Shown piece after piece: positions 42,490 to 50,772 of a stretch of 61,620 nucleotides of DNA. The notes beneath the pieces were generated by a model. The model ran no database searches and was not told the DNA's origin. It was given only the letters and a program-made list of their open reading frames with translations. This DNA comes from Minisyncoccota bacterium. Its GTDB lineage: Bacteria; Patescibacteriota; Microgenomatia; UBA1400; PJMF01. A program made the translations under genes and the position numbers. The stretch lies in the NCBI GenBank assembly GCA_003173865.1, contig PJMF01000009.1, forward strand, positions 1 to 61,620, in the 5' to 3' direction. Every line of letters begins with the position of its first letter. Within the stretch, counting starts at the first letter, position 1.

Positions 42490-42936
42490 ATGAAGTGTCC
42501 GTATTGTTCGGAATGCCAAACAACTGTTCTCGATACGCGCGATGCAGAGGATCAGACCACTGTACGCCGTCGACGGATGTGTGACAAGTGCAAGAAACGC
42601 TTCACGACGTATGAGCGTGTGGAAGGGGTTGATCTGACGGTTATTAAAAAAGATGGGTGTAGAGAGCCTTTTTCGCGTGAGAAACTGAAACGTGGAGTCG
42701 TAAAAGCAACGTGGAAAAGACCGGTCACAATGGAACAAATTGAAGAGCTGTTGGACGAAATTGAGCGCATCCTTCGTTTAAAAACAAGCACTGAGGTAAA
42801 AAGCTGGGAAATCGGAAACATGGTCATCAACCGATTGAAAAAAATTGACCCCCTTTCATACTTGCTCTTCTCAAGTGTGTACCGAGATTTTAATTCTTTA
42901 GAAGACTTTAAAGCGGAAATTAATAAATTGAGCTAA
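42490..42936 (+). CDS. nrdR: Transcriptional repressor NrdR
   Basis: 148 aa. The zinc ribbon MKCPYCSECQTTVLDTR ... CDKCKKRFTTYERV has its four Cys intact, and the ATP-cone domain follows (VIKKDGCREPFSREKL). NrdR senses ATP/dATP and represses ribonucleotide reductase genes through NrdR boxes. Both boxes upstream and nrdJ immediately downstream (12 bp) make an autoregulated dNTP operon. A GGGAG ribosome binding site precedes the ATG. Confidence 0.95.
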   Translation: MKCPYCSECQTTVLDTRDAEDQTTVRRRRMCDKCKKRFTTYERVEGVDLTVIKKDGCREPFSREKLKRGVVKATWKRPVTMEQIEELLDEIERILRLKTSTEVKSWEIGNMVINRLKKIDPLSYLLFSSVYRDFNSLEDFKAEINKLS

Positions 42937-42948
42937 AAAAAGGATAGT

Positions 42949-45900
42949 ATGTCTCCATCATCTTCTCTCCCCAAAAAGAAAATGAAGTTTGTCAATCGCA
43001 AACTGACAAAGGGACTCGGTGAAGCCGTTGCCAAGCGCACGATTTTGCGCACAAAGAAAAATGGTGAGCTCGAGACTTGGGAAGATGTGGCCGAGCGCGT
43101 AGCGCGCGGGAACACTTTGTTAATTCCTTCCGATCAACGCAAGCATCGCAAAGAAGAGTTTGAGTTAATGAAAAAGCACATTGCGAATGCGTCGCTTCTG
43201 ATGAGTGGTCGCCATTTACAACACGGTGATGAAACCCAACCAGAGAGAAATATGGAGATTTATACTAATTGCGCAACGGCATCAGCCTCCTATATTTTGT
43301 TTTACTTATTATTAAACGGCTCAGGAGTTGGTCGTGCATATGATGACGACCTTATGGTCACCAACTGGGATAACATGCCAATCATTCGCTGTGTGTTAGA
43401 CGATTCGCACAAAGATTTTGTGTGGGGTGAACATGAAAGTGTACGTGACGCGAAGCACAAATATGCGAAAGGATATTGGTACGAAGTGCCGGATACGCGT
43501 GAAGGTTGGGCGCAAACAATTGAAAAAATTGAGACGATGGCGTACGAGAAAAAATACAAAGATGAAACGTTTATTATCGATTTTTCCCAAGTTCGTCCGC
43601 GTGGATCGATGATCCATGGGATGCAAAATCGCCCGGCTTCTGGACCTCGTCCGTTAATGAACGCGATCGCAAAGCTTTCCACTATTAAAAATGCGGGAAT
43701 GTCTCCTTGGCGCCAAGCTTTATTTATAGACCACTATTTAGCAGAAAGTGTTCTTGTTGGTGGTGCGCGCCGCTCTGCTCGTATTGCTACAAAAACGTGG
43801 ACAGATCCAGAAATTTTTGACTTTATTGCAGTAAAACGCGGTGGCTTTCTATGGTCAGCAAACAACTCGGTCGCAGTTGATGACAAGTTCTGGAAACAAA
43901 AAACAAAACACTCAGAAAAAGTATTAGACGCCGTACTAAAAGCAAGTTATTACGATAAAACTGGTGAACCAGGATTTATTAATCAGCATAAATTTGTGCA
44001 GAACGACGAAGGTTTTGACGGATATTTAGATGGAAAGTTTGCGGAAAGTGCGAAGTACAAACCAGCGCACAAAACCGAGAAGATGCTGTCAGAAATTGCG
44101 CGACATGCATCAACAAAGATTTACACTCAAATTCCCAATCCATGTGGTGAGATTACTTTGAATATGTTGGGTGGCTACTGTGTGATTGCAGATGTGGTGC
44201 CGTACTTTGCGCCCACGGTTGAAGATGCGGAAGAAGCGTTTCGCTTAGCCACTCGCGCCTTAATTCGCGTCAATACGATGGATTGTTTATATAATCGTGA
44301 AGTCAATCGCACTAATCGGATTGGTGTGGGTATGACTGGTCTACATGAGTATGCGTGGAATGCATTTGGGTATGGTTTTCGCGATCTCATTAACGAGAAA
44401 AAAAGTAAAGACTTCTGGATGACCATTGGCCGCTTTAAACGTGCAGTAGTTCAGGAAGCCGAAGAGTACTCAGCTCAATTGGGTGTAGTGACGCCGCATA
44501 CAAACACGACGATCAAACCAGCTGGTTGCCGACCGTGGTACGCATTAACAACCACTAATAAAGGAATTCTAACTTTACAAGAACTTTTTACAAATCATAA
44601 AGAGGGAGAACAATGGAGCATTATGGATGGAGAGTTACAGGCGCTCCAAGACGATGGTAACACAAAACCCCTAACTCGCACATTTGATAATGGCGAAGCA
44701 GAAGTGTTACAAATTCAATTAGCTTATGGATTGACTGTTGAATCAACTAAAAATCATCCATGGTTTGTTAAAGAGCGCGTTTCATCAACGAATAAAAACA
44801 AAACTGTTCCACATAATGATTGGGTCACAACAGAACAAATTCAACCAGGAGATATTTTGGATGTGAAAGTTGGTGTGTATCAAAGTCGTGAACATGCTCT
44901 TCTCAAAACATTGCCAACATTTGCATTACACATGCGAGGCAAATCAAACCCCATTCAGCAGCCGCGAACAATGAATCCCAATTTGGCATGGTTGCTCGGA
45001 TATTTATGGGGAGATGGTGCAATGTCTCCGAGTAAGTATCGTTTGCGATGGTTAGATAGAAACACAGAGAATTTACATAAAGCCAACAAAATTTTTCAAG
45101 AACAATTCGGTATCAGTGGTGAAATTAAACAAGATCCTCACAAAGATGCTCGTTCACTAGAAATTGGCAATATAGAATTATGGCACTGGCTGATTAAAAA
45201 TGATGTTTTTAAGTATCATGCGGCTGTAGTTGATCTCATTCCTCGTGTAATCCGCGAATCATCTCAAGAAGATATCTTAGCATTCATAGCAGGCCTAATT
45301 GATGCTGATGGAGCAGTTGGTTTGGGTAAAACTGATAAAACAGTCACCTTCACTCAAGCAGATTATCGATTTGCACGTCATGTTCAAGATGTTGCATGGA
45401 CAGTAGGACTTGCTTTTGGAATGTCTCACAACACTGTAGGCGAAAATTGGCAACGTAAACGTAAGTCGATGTACCTGCTGACGATGAGTGCGGTTACGAA
45501 GCAAGAAGTGATTCAAACCCTTGTCAAACACAGTAATAAAATGGCGTCAGCAGAAACTTCTGTAGGATCAAAAAGGCTTCCTTGGCGCTGCGATGCGACT
45601 CCACATAAACGTAGGACATTAGGAAAAGTGGAAAGTATAAATAGTTTAGGAATGATGCCTACTTATGACGTAGAAGTTAGTGATAATCATTGGTTCTATG
45701 CTGGAGCTGTGAAATCTCACAACACAACTTCTAAACTGTTCGGTCTCTCCGAAGGCGCCCATTTACCTGCAATGCGTGAGTACATACGCTGGGTGCAATT
45801 TATGAATGAAGATCCGCTGGTTAAAAAATACGAGAAACTAGGCTATCCGACCAAGGAGTTGAAAAGTTACAACGGCACGACCGTGATCGGATTCCCAACT

Positions 45901-46320
45901 CAACCAGAAATTTGTAAGTTGGGCATGAATGGCCAGTTAGTCACTGCGGGTGAGGCTACGCCAGAAGAGCAGTATAAGTGGCTGATGCTTCTAGAAAAAT
46001 ACTGGATTGTTGGTGTTGATGAAAATGGAGAACCACTGGCAGAAGATACGGGGAATCAAGTTTCGTACACACTCAAGTACAATCCGGAAAAGGTAAGCTT
46101 TGCGAAGTTCAAGGAAATGGTGATGAAGTATCAATCGCAAATTAAGTGCTGCAGTGTGATGCCTCAGGTCGATGTGACAGCATATGAATATCAGCCGGAA
46201 GAGCCAGTCACGATCAGTCAGTTTATGCGCGTGCTTCATGAAATTAGCGCAGATGATGCAATTCGCGAAGATATTGATATGGAAACGTTGCAGTGTGCGA
46301 CAGGTGCGTGTCCGATTTGA
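42949..46320 (+). CDS. nrdJ: Adenosylcobalamin-dependent (class II, monomeric) ribonucleoside-triphosphate reductase with intein
   Basis: 1123 aa precursor, 724 aa after removal of a 399-aa intein. The N-terminal extein has TNCATASASYILFYLLLNGSG, NPCGEITLNM (active-site Cys and Glu) and a C-terminal redox pair QCATGACPI. These match the RTPR/Lactobacillus-type class II enzyme, which reduces NTPs with B12 and needs no second subunit. The intein splits the conserved KPAG/TTSKLFG loop. The cell would need cobalamin from outside, as CPR usually lack its synthesis. It is controlled with nrdR through NrdR boxes, and a structured RNA motif follows the stop directly. Confidence 0.93.
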   Translation: MSPSSSLPKKKMKFVNRKLTKGLGEAVAKRTILRTKKNGELETWEDVAERVARGNTLLIPSDQRKHRKEEFELMKKHIANASLLMSGRHLQHGDETQPERNMEIYTNCATASASYILFYLLLNGSGVGRAYDDDLMVTNWDNMPIIRCVLDDSHKDFVWGEHESVRDAKHKYAKGYWYEVPDTREGWAQTIEKIETMAYEKKYKDETFIIDFSQVRPRGSMIHGMQNRPASGPRPLMNAIAKLSTIKNAGMSPWRQALFIDHYLAESVLVGGARRSARIATKTWTDPEIFDFIAVKRGGFLWSANNSVAVDDKFWKQKTKHSEKVLDAVLKASYYDKTGEPGFINQHKFVQNDEGFDGYLDGKFAESAKYKPAHKTEKMLSEIARHASTKIYTQIPNPCGEITLNMLGGYCVIADVVPYFAPTVEDAEEAFRLATRALIRVNTMDCLYNREVNRTNRIGVGMTGLHEYAWNAFGYGFRDLINEKKSKDFWMTIGRFKRAVVQEAEEYSAQLGVVTPHTNTTIKPAGCRPWYALTTTNKGILTLQELFTNHKEGEQWSIMDGELQALQDDGNTKPLTRTFDNGEAEVLQIQLAYGLTVESTKNHPWFVKERVSSTNKNKTVPHNDWVTTEQIQPGDILDVKVGVYQSREHALLKTLPTFALHMRGKSNPIQQPRTMNPNLAWLLGYLWGDGAMSPSKYRLRWLDRNTENLHKANKIFQEQFGISGEIKQDPHKDARSLEIGNIELWHWLIKNDVFKYHAAVVDLIPRVIRESSQEDILAFIAGLIDADGAVGLGKTDKTVTFTQADYRFARHVQDVAWTVGLAFGMSHNTVGENWQRKRKSMYLLTMSAVTKQEVIQTLVKHSNKMASAETSVGSKRLPWRCDATPHKRRTLGKVESINSLGMMPTYDVEVSDNHWFYAGAVKSHNTTSKLFGLSEGAHLPAMREYIRWVQFMNEDPLVKKYEKLGYPTKELKSYNGTTVIGFPTQPEICKLGMNGQLVTAGEATPEEQYKWLMLLEKYWIVGVDENGEPLAEDTGNQVSYTLKYNPEKVSFAKFKEMVMKYQSQIKCCSVMPQVDVTAYEYQPEEPVTISQFMRVLHEISADDAIREDIDMETLQCATGACPI
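44527..45723 (+). other. Intein with LAGLIDADG homing endonuclease inside nrdJ
   Basis: Starts at Cys527 (CRPWYALTTTNKG) after the extein ...IKPAG and ends ...GAVKSHN before Thr (TTSKLFG), the canonical Cys...His-Asn/Thr junctions. Block B is VESTKNHPWF and block F YDVEVSDNHWFYAG. Two endonuclease motifs, LLGYLWGDG and FIAGLIDADG, are intact. Length 399 aa. Confidence 0.93.
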
Positions 46321-46328
46321 TACAGATC

Positions 46329-46418
46329 AGATACACATACTCCAGAAAGACGAGATCGCGCCAGAGTTGGTCGTAGATACTCACGCAGCTCTCAAGTCTT
46401 TCTTTCGTATGTGTATCT
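46329..46418 (+). ncRNA. Structured 3'-UTR RNA motif, copy B
   Basis: The outer stem AGATACACATAC/GTATGTGTATCT (12 bp) and GAAAGAC/GTCTTTC (7 bp) enclose GAGATCGCGCC, hairpin CCA/TGG and GATACTCACGCAGCTCTCAA. It starts eight bases after the nrdJ stop; a T-rich tract (46425-46430) follows. Confidence 0.7.
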
Positions 46419-46468
46419 TCTCGATTTTTTAAATGAAAATGAAGGCCTTGACGCGAGGTGGGGCTTTT

Positions 46469-47554
46469 CTAATTTTGGTCCACTTTCCATCTTGGTATTC
46501 GTTGTACGTTCTGAATATCGGCTTCGCTCGTCAAATATTTTTTCTGCTGAAAGTAAAATCCTGCAGTGACGCCAATCATAGCTGCATTATCAATGCAGAG
46601 GCGCTTTGTGTATGGAGTCAAAAGACGAAGGTTGTACGGACGAATTGTTTTACGAATTGCAGTGCGCAAAGCCATGTTTGAGGCCACGCCACCACCCAAC
46701 CAAATAGCGAAAATTTGATTTTTTGCTGGCGTGGATTTTTGATTGAGTAAAAATTTGTTCAATTTATACGTAATAGCGCGAAAAACCGAGTATTGAAATG
46801 ATGCACAGAGGTCATAAATTTCCTGTTTGGAAAGAGGGTGATCAGTTGTAATTTTTTCGGTTAAGCTTCGTGCGGCAGTTTTCAAACCAGAGAAGCTGAG
46901 ATTCGCGTTTCCACTGGTCGTCATTGGGAGAGGAAATGTATATGCATGGGGATTACCTTTACGCGCAAATTGTTCAATGATTGGTCCTGCGGGATAACCC
47001 AAATCAATCATTCGACCAAACTTGTCGAGTGCCTCACCCGCAGCATCATCGACGGTAAAACCGAGACGTTCGTACTCGCCGATTTTTTTAATTAAAATGA
47101 ATTCGGTGTGACCACCAGAAACGACAATAGCTAAAGCTGGCAGTTGAGGAAGCTGATGGGCCTGAGCGATTTTTGTTTGGGGGAGCGCGAGCGCAGAGAG
47201 CGCGTGACTTTCAACGTGATTGATAGGGATGAGTGGAAGATGCAACTCAAGGGCAAGCTGTTTTGCTTTCTCGATGCCGATTTCGAGAGCGGGGGCAAGA
47301 CCCGGACCTTGCGTGACGGCAATGGCAGCGATGTCTTTTATTTCTAGATTTGCGCGCCGCAGCGCGGCGCGCACCACCGCATCGATATGCTCGTGGTGGG
47401 CTTGCTTAGCAACAGTTGGAAACACGCCGCCAAATTGTTTATGGAGTTGCGTTTGCGACGCAACAACATTCGACAAGATAACTCTGCCGCTTGTCACCGC
47501 TGCAGAAGTATCATCACAGGAGGTGTCGATAGCGAGAATACAGCATTGCGACAT
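46469..47554 (-). CDS. tsaD: tRNA N6-threonylcarbamoyladenosine transferase TsaD
   Basis: 361 aa from ATG 47554 (MSQCCILAIDTSCDDT). Typical features are IDTSCDDTSAAV, the metal-binding HHEHID, GPGLAPALEIG, SGGHTEF and DDAAGEALDKFGR. TsaD transfers threonylcarbamoyl from the TsaC product to A37 of ANN-decoding tRNAs. The track start (47611) overlaps the AbiEii-like gene. Its partners TsaC and TsaE are encoded as one fusion 0.9 kb upstream on the same strand. TsaB is not seen in the window. Confidence 0.94.
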   Translation of the reverse strand: MSQCCILAIDTSCDDTSAAVTSGRVILSNVVASQTQLHKQFGGVFPTVAKQAHHEHIDAVVRAALRRANLEIKDIAAIAVTQGPGLAPALEIGIEKAKQLALELHLPLIPINHVESHALSALALPQTKIAQAHQLPQLPALAIVVSGGHTEFILIKKIGEYERLGFTVDDAAGEALDKFGRMIDLGYPAGPIIEQFARKGNPHAYTFPLPMTTSGNANLSFSGLKTAARSLTEKITTDHPLSKQEIYDLCASFQYSVFRAITYKLNKFLLNQKSTPAKNQIFAIWLGGGVASNMALRTAIRKTIRPYNLRLLTPYTKRLCIDNAAMIGVTAGFYFQQKKYLTSEADIQNVQRIPRWKVDQN

Positions 47555-47558
47555 AGGG

Positions 47559-48224
47559 CTATCTTTTCTTTGTAAGTACAGCGTTACCAAATTCTTTTGC
47601 CTGGTTTTCAAAAAAAATGCGAATTTGATTCTCTTGAATTGGTTTTAACACCAACTTTAAATCAGTTGGCTCAAAAGACACTAGTTGTGCCCCGAGTTGC
47701 AAAGGATCAATATGAGTATCAAATTTTTGTTTAGCATAAAAATAAAGTTCTTTAATGGAGAATTCTCTTTTTTGGAAAATAAAGTATAAATCGATAAAGT
47801 CTCTTGATCGATTTTTTACAGAAATAGTATGCAATTTATTAGTAGCAATATCGACAAGGCTATCAATCCGAATTTTTCCATACTGTGGTCCTTGTTCAAT
47901 TTGAGGAAATGGATAGTAGGTAAACTCTGTTTTCAATGATTGACCATCTTCAAAGTGAAGAAAAAACAAATTTCGGTTAAAAGAAGTTTGTACTTCTATA
48001 GAATCAAATTCTAATTCACTTTTGAAACCATGTAATATAAAGAGCACGTTTTCTGTATCAACTTCTTCTTCGGAAAAAAAATCTAAATCTTCAGAATCTC
48101 TATGATTGAGATAAGCGCTTGATAAAGCTGTTCCACCAGTAAAATAAAATGAAGATGCCAAGCCTGAATTAGAAATAAGATCTAAGGTTTTTTGCTGAGT
48201 TTTGGTGAGATTGTGGAGTTCCAT
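47559..48224 (-). CDS. AbiEii/MenT-like nucleotidyltransferase toxin
   Basis: 221 aa. The nucleotidyltransferase core YFTGGTALSSAYLNHRDSEDLDFFSEEE has the GG(T)xLS...SxDLDF pattern of AbiEii/AbiGii and MenT toxins, with both acidic metal ligands. DIATNKLHTISVKNRSRDFIDLYFIF matches the conserved Lys and the RDxxDLY end motif. Characterised members add nucleotides to tRNA 3' ends. It overlaps the upstream small gene by 43 bp and ends 5 bp before tsaD, so it is embedded in the t6A gene cluster. Confidence 0.85.
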   Translation of the reverse strand: MELHNLTKTQQKTLDLISNSGLASSFYFTGGTALSSAYLNHRDSEDLDFFSEEEVDTENVLFILHGFKSELEFDSIEVQTSFNRNLFFLHFEDGQSLKTEFTYYPFPQIEQGPQYGKIRIDSLVDIATNKLHTISVKNRSRDFIDLYFIFQKREFSIKELYFYAKQKFDTHIDPLQLGAQLVSFEPTDLKLVLKPIQENQIRIFFENQAKEFGNAVLTKKR

Positions 48225-48409
48225 AATAAAAGTGAAAGAAATTTTCTACGTTTAGGATCAATTTCGATTTTATAAAAATTGCGAAGCAGCTTCGACCGCG
48301 AAATTTTCTCCCCATTAAGCCCAAAATTAATCAGCTGTTCAAGTTCCCAAACTTCGCGCTTTTCCTTCGTTGAGAACTTGGAAGGGACTGTGTGGGACCA
48401 GTTGTGCAT
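48182..48409 (-). CDS. Small protein preceding the AbiEii-like toxin, probable antitoxin
   Basis: 75 aa. TKEKREVWELEQLINFGLNGEKISRSKLLRNFYKIEIDPKRRKFL is a charged helical pattern often encoded just before AbiEii-type toxins. The 43-bp overlap with the toxin gene is strong evidence of coupling. It lacks the winged helix of full AbiEi, so it is not a classical AbiEi antitoxin. The antitoxin role is inferred from position. Confidence 0.6.
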   Translation of the reverse strand: MHNWSHTVPSKFSTKEKREVWELEQLINFGLNGEKISRSKLLRNFYKIEIDPKRRKFLSLLLWNSTISPKLSKKP

Positions 48410-48436
48410 GAGTGTATTTTACCACGATTGGAGGTC

Positions 48437-49528
48437 TTATTGGGCAGCATTTACCTCGAGTTTGCGGACTCCGTTTTCTTCAGAAAAATTCACTTCTACA
48501 TACTGTGTCGGAGTTCTCTTAAGCAAATCTTTCAAAGACTCAGCCACATGATCAACCCACTCAATCACGACAACGTGATGTGCCCCGATCAGCTCCTGTA
48601 CTCTCAAGCGCTCAAACTCTGCTGCGTTTTCCACTTTCCATAAATCGAGATGAAAAAACTTCCCCGAGACTCCATGCCGCACAAAATCGTATTCTTCAAT
48701 ATAGGTATATGTGGGTGAAGTGATTGTGTCAGTGATTTTTAAAAATTCTGCAACGCCTTTACTAAAAATGGTCTTTCCCATTCCGAGTGAACCGTTCAAA
48801 CCAATCACCAAACCCCGTGACTTGACGTCATTCCAGTACTTCAACATGATTCGCTCCGCAATTGACTTTGTCTCAGCTTCGGAAGTTGACGTAAGTTGCC
48901 AGGTATTAGTTGCAGCTTCTAACACAGAGTTTCCTTGTCGAAAAATAACCGGCGTTGATAATGTGGTATCAATGACCGTCGATGGAGGATTATGCGGCAG
49001 TTCGCCAGCATCTAAAATAAGATCAATATGCAAAGATTGTTTTTCGGATAAATCATCTAAAATATCAGAAATTGCATACGGTTTTTTCCTATCAGAAATA
49101 TTCGCAGAGGTTGCAGTGATTGGACGTCCATATTGTTTCAACAAATCCAGCAAAAAAGCATAATCAGGAATCCGGACACCCAAAGTGCCAAACTCCGACT
49201 CAACTCCGGGCGCGACTACACCGCGGCTTTTGGAAATCACGGTGACTGGTCCAGGCAAAAACCGTTCATAAATCTTGCGCGCTGATTCATTCACATCAAC
49301 GTACTTTTGCGCCATCTCAATATCTGTAACCGCAATTGATAGAGGCTTACCCTCGCGGCGCGCCTTGTACGCGAGCAACTTTGCTACGCCTTGTGGATTG
49401 AGTGCGTCTACGCCGGCTCCATACGTCGTTTCAGTCGGAAATATCACCAACCCACCGGCGCTCAAGACTGTAATTGCCTGGTTGATCGCACTTTGCTGGG
49501 GCTCTTTCTTCAGATCAATAACCTTCAT
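48437..49528 (-). CDS. TsaC-TsaE fusion (t6A biosynthesis)
   Basis: 363 aa from ATG 49528. Residues 1-205 are a Sua5/YciO/YrdC domain: PTETTYGAG (31-39), KARREGKPLS (55-64), TSANIS (140-145) and PSTVID (183-188). Residues 220-363 are TsaE: Walker A GSLGMGKT (246-253), SPTYTYIEEY (271-280), HLDLWK and IEWVDHV. TsaC makes threonylcarbamoyl-AMP and TsaE is the ATPase that drives the TsaB-TsaD complex. They are normally separate genes, so the fusion is notable. An AAGGAAAG ribosome binding site and a TATAAT box lie upstream, divergent from 49567. Confidence 0.9.
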   Translation of the reverse strand: MKVIDLKKEPQQSAINQAITVLSAGGLVIFPTETTYGAGVDALNPQGVAKLLAYKARREGKPLSIAVTDIEMAQKYVDVNESARKIYERFLPGPVTVISKSRGVVAPGVESEFGTLGVRIPDYAFLLDLLKQYGRPITATSANISDRKKPYAISDILDDLSEKQSLHIDLILDAGELPHNPPSTVIDTTLSTPVIFRQGNSVLEAATNTWQLTSTSEAETKSIAERIMLKYWNDVKSRGLVIGLNGSLGMGKTIFSKGVAEFLKITDTITSPTYTYIEEYDFVRHGVSGKFFHLDLWKVENAAEFERLRVQELIGAHHVVVIEWVDHVAESLKDLLKRTPTQYVEVNFSEENGVRKLEVNAAQ

Positions 49529-49554
49529 ATCAGGACTTTCCTTGAGCTGTATTA

Positions 49555-49560
49555 TATAAT
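49555..49560 (+). promoter_or_regulatory. -10 box TATAAT shared by divergent genes
   Basis: The sequence ATTATATAAT carries a TATAAT in both directions. On the plus strand it ends six bases before ATG 49567; on the minus strand it serves tsaCE with a short leader. Confidence 0.5.
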
Positions 49561-49566
49561 GGAAGG

Positions 49567-49914
49567 ATGCCAATGCTCCCACTTTCTTACTATAGCGATG
49601 AATCAAGCCATATTCCGCTCAAAGTGAGTATTTTTGCTAAGGTTCATGAAATGCGCAGTACTGTGCAGCAGCTTACTCAAATTGCTGAGTTACCGTCTCA
49701 ACAAAAAGCTGCTTGGCTTAGCGAGAACGAAGACATGTTGCAAACGTTACTCGATGTGATTACGCAGCAAGCTCCAGTGCATTTTGAAGAGCCAGATATG
49801 GATGCAGAGATGATGAAACTGTTGATGGAGTATACGCTTGTATTGCAAGATCTCATGGCAGTGGTCCAAAGTATTTTTACTGTTCAGAAAAAGAAGAAGA
49901 AGAAAACTTCCTAA
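49567..49914 (+). CDS. Hypothetical helical protein upstream of yidC
   Basis: 115 aa, helical, acidic in the middle (FEEPDMDAEMMKLLMEYTL) with a poly-Lys end (KKKKKKTS). No membrane segment. It ends three bases before yidC, indicating an operon. Not recognised. Confidence 0.6.
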   Translation: MPMLPLSYYSDESSHIPLKVSIFAKVHEMRSTVQQLTQIAELPSQQKAAWLSENEDMLQTLLDVITQQAPVHFEEPDMDAEMMKLLMEYTLVLQDLMAVVQSIFTVQKKKKKKTS

Positions 49915-49917
49915 ACT

Positions 49918-50772
49918 ATGTTCCTTGTAGATATTTTTATCCACTTCATCTATCAACCTTTTTTGAATATTTTGGTTTTTTTCTATTGGATCGATACGAT
50001 TATCTCCCGAGGTCATCCTGACATGGGTATTGCTGTGATTATGTTAACGGTGGTGATTCGCATTTTGCTGTTGCCGATGTCACTCGCAGAAGATAAAAGT
50101 GAAAACGAGCGTCGCGAGTTGCTCGCCAAAATGCATGAATTTGAGGTGCAGTATGCTCACGATCCAATCACACTGCGCAATGAAACCAAAAAGCTTTTTC
50201 GCCGCAATGGCAAAGTCGTAGCTGCTGAGATGTTTTCTTTTTTTGTGCAAGCAGCGATTGCATTGATGCTCTGGAAAATGTTTGATACAGGCCTCAAGGG
50301 TGACGATTTGCACTTGCTGTGGAATTTTATGCCCAAAGTAGACCTTCCTTTTAATTTGGTCTTTTTAGGCAAGTATGATCTGACAAAAACCAACTTCACT
50401 TTAAATCTAATTCAGTCATTGATGATTTTTATAGTCGAGACGGCAGCGATTCTTACATCGCCGTATCCGCCAATGAAAGGGGAAGTAGTGCGCTTGCAGC
50501 TCGTCTTGCCTATTGTTTCTTTCTTGGCGTTTATGTTGTTGCCAGCCGGAAAAAAAGTATTTGTGATTACGGCGTTAATCATCAGTTTGGTGATTATTAT
50601 TTATAAATATATCCGTCGTCTCATTCAAGATTACACAGCAAGAAATGTCGAAAAAGAACTCGCTGCCCAAAAAGAAGCCGAGGTGGCTGAGCGAGCCAAA
50701 CTCATCGAGCAGTTTCAAATGGCAAACCAAATGCTGCAACAACAAAATAAAGATGGGTCAAAGACAACTTAG
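49918..50772 (+). CDS. yidC: YidC/Oxa1/Alb3 family membrane insertase
   Basis: 284 aa. It has the YidC2-type layout: N-terminal FIYQPFLNILVFFYW, GIAVIMLTVVIRILLLPMS with the conserved Arg in the hydrophilic groove, a charged cytoplasmic hairpin (ENERRELLAKMHEFE, then RNETKKLFRRNGK), several membrane segments and a basic coiled tail. It inserts membrane proteins, with or without Sec. The conserved core is shorter than usual and the loop between helices is enlarged. No rnpA or rpmH neighbours are present. Confidence 0.85.
   Translation: MFLVDIFIHFIYQPFLNILVFFYWIDTIISRGHPDMGIAVIMLTVVIRILLLPMSLAEDKSENERRELLAKMHEFEVQYAHDPITLRNETKKLFRRNGKVVAAEMFSFFVQAAIALMLWKMFDTGLKGDDLHLLWNFMPKVDLPFNLVFLGKYDLTKTNFTLNLIQSLMIFIVETAAILTSPYPPMKGEVVRLQLVLPIVSFLAFMLLPAGKKVFVITALIISLVIIIYKYIRRLIQDYTARNVEKELAAQKEAEVAERAKLIEQFQMANQMLQQQNKDGSKTT

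Noticed and set aside
44527-45723. Group I intron in nrdJ
   Set aside because: The insert is one continuous reading frame with protein-splicing motifs and LAGLIDADG, so it is an intein.
46329-46418. Motif as a hammerhead or twister ribozyme
   Set aside because: Hammerhead core CTGATGA...GAAA and the twister core strings are absent; no known cleavage-site pattern found.
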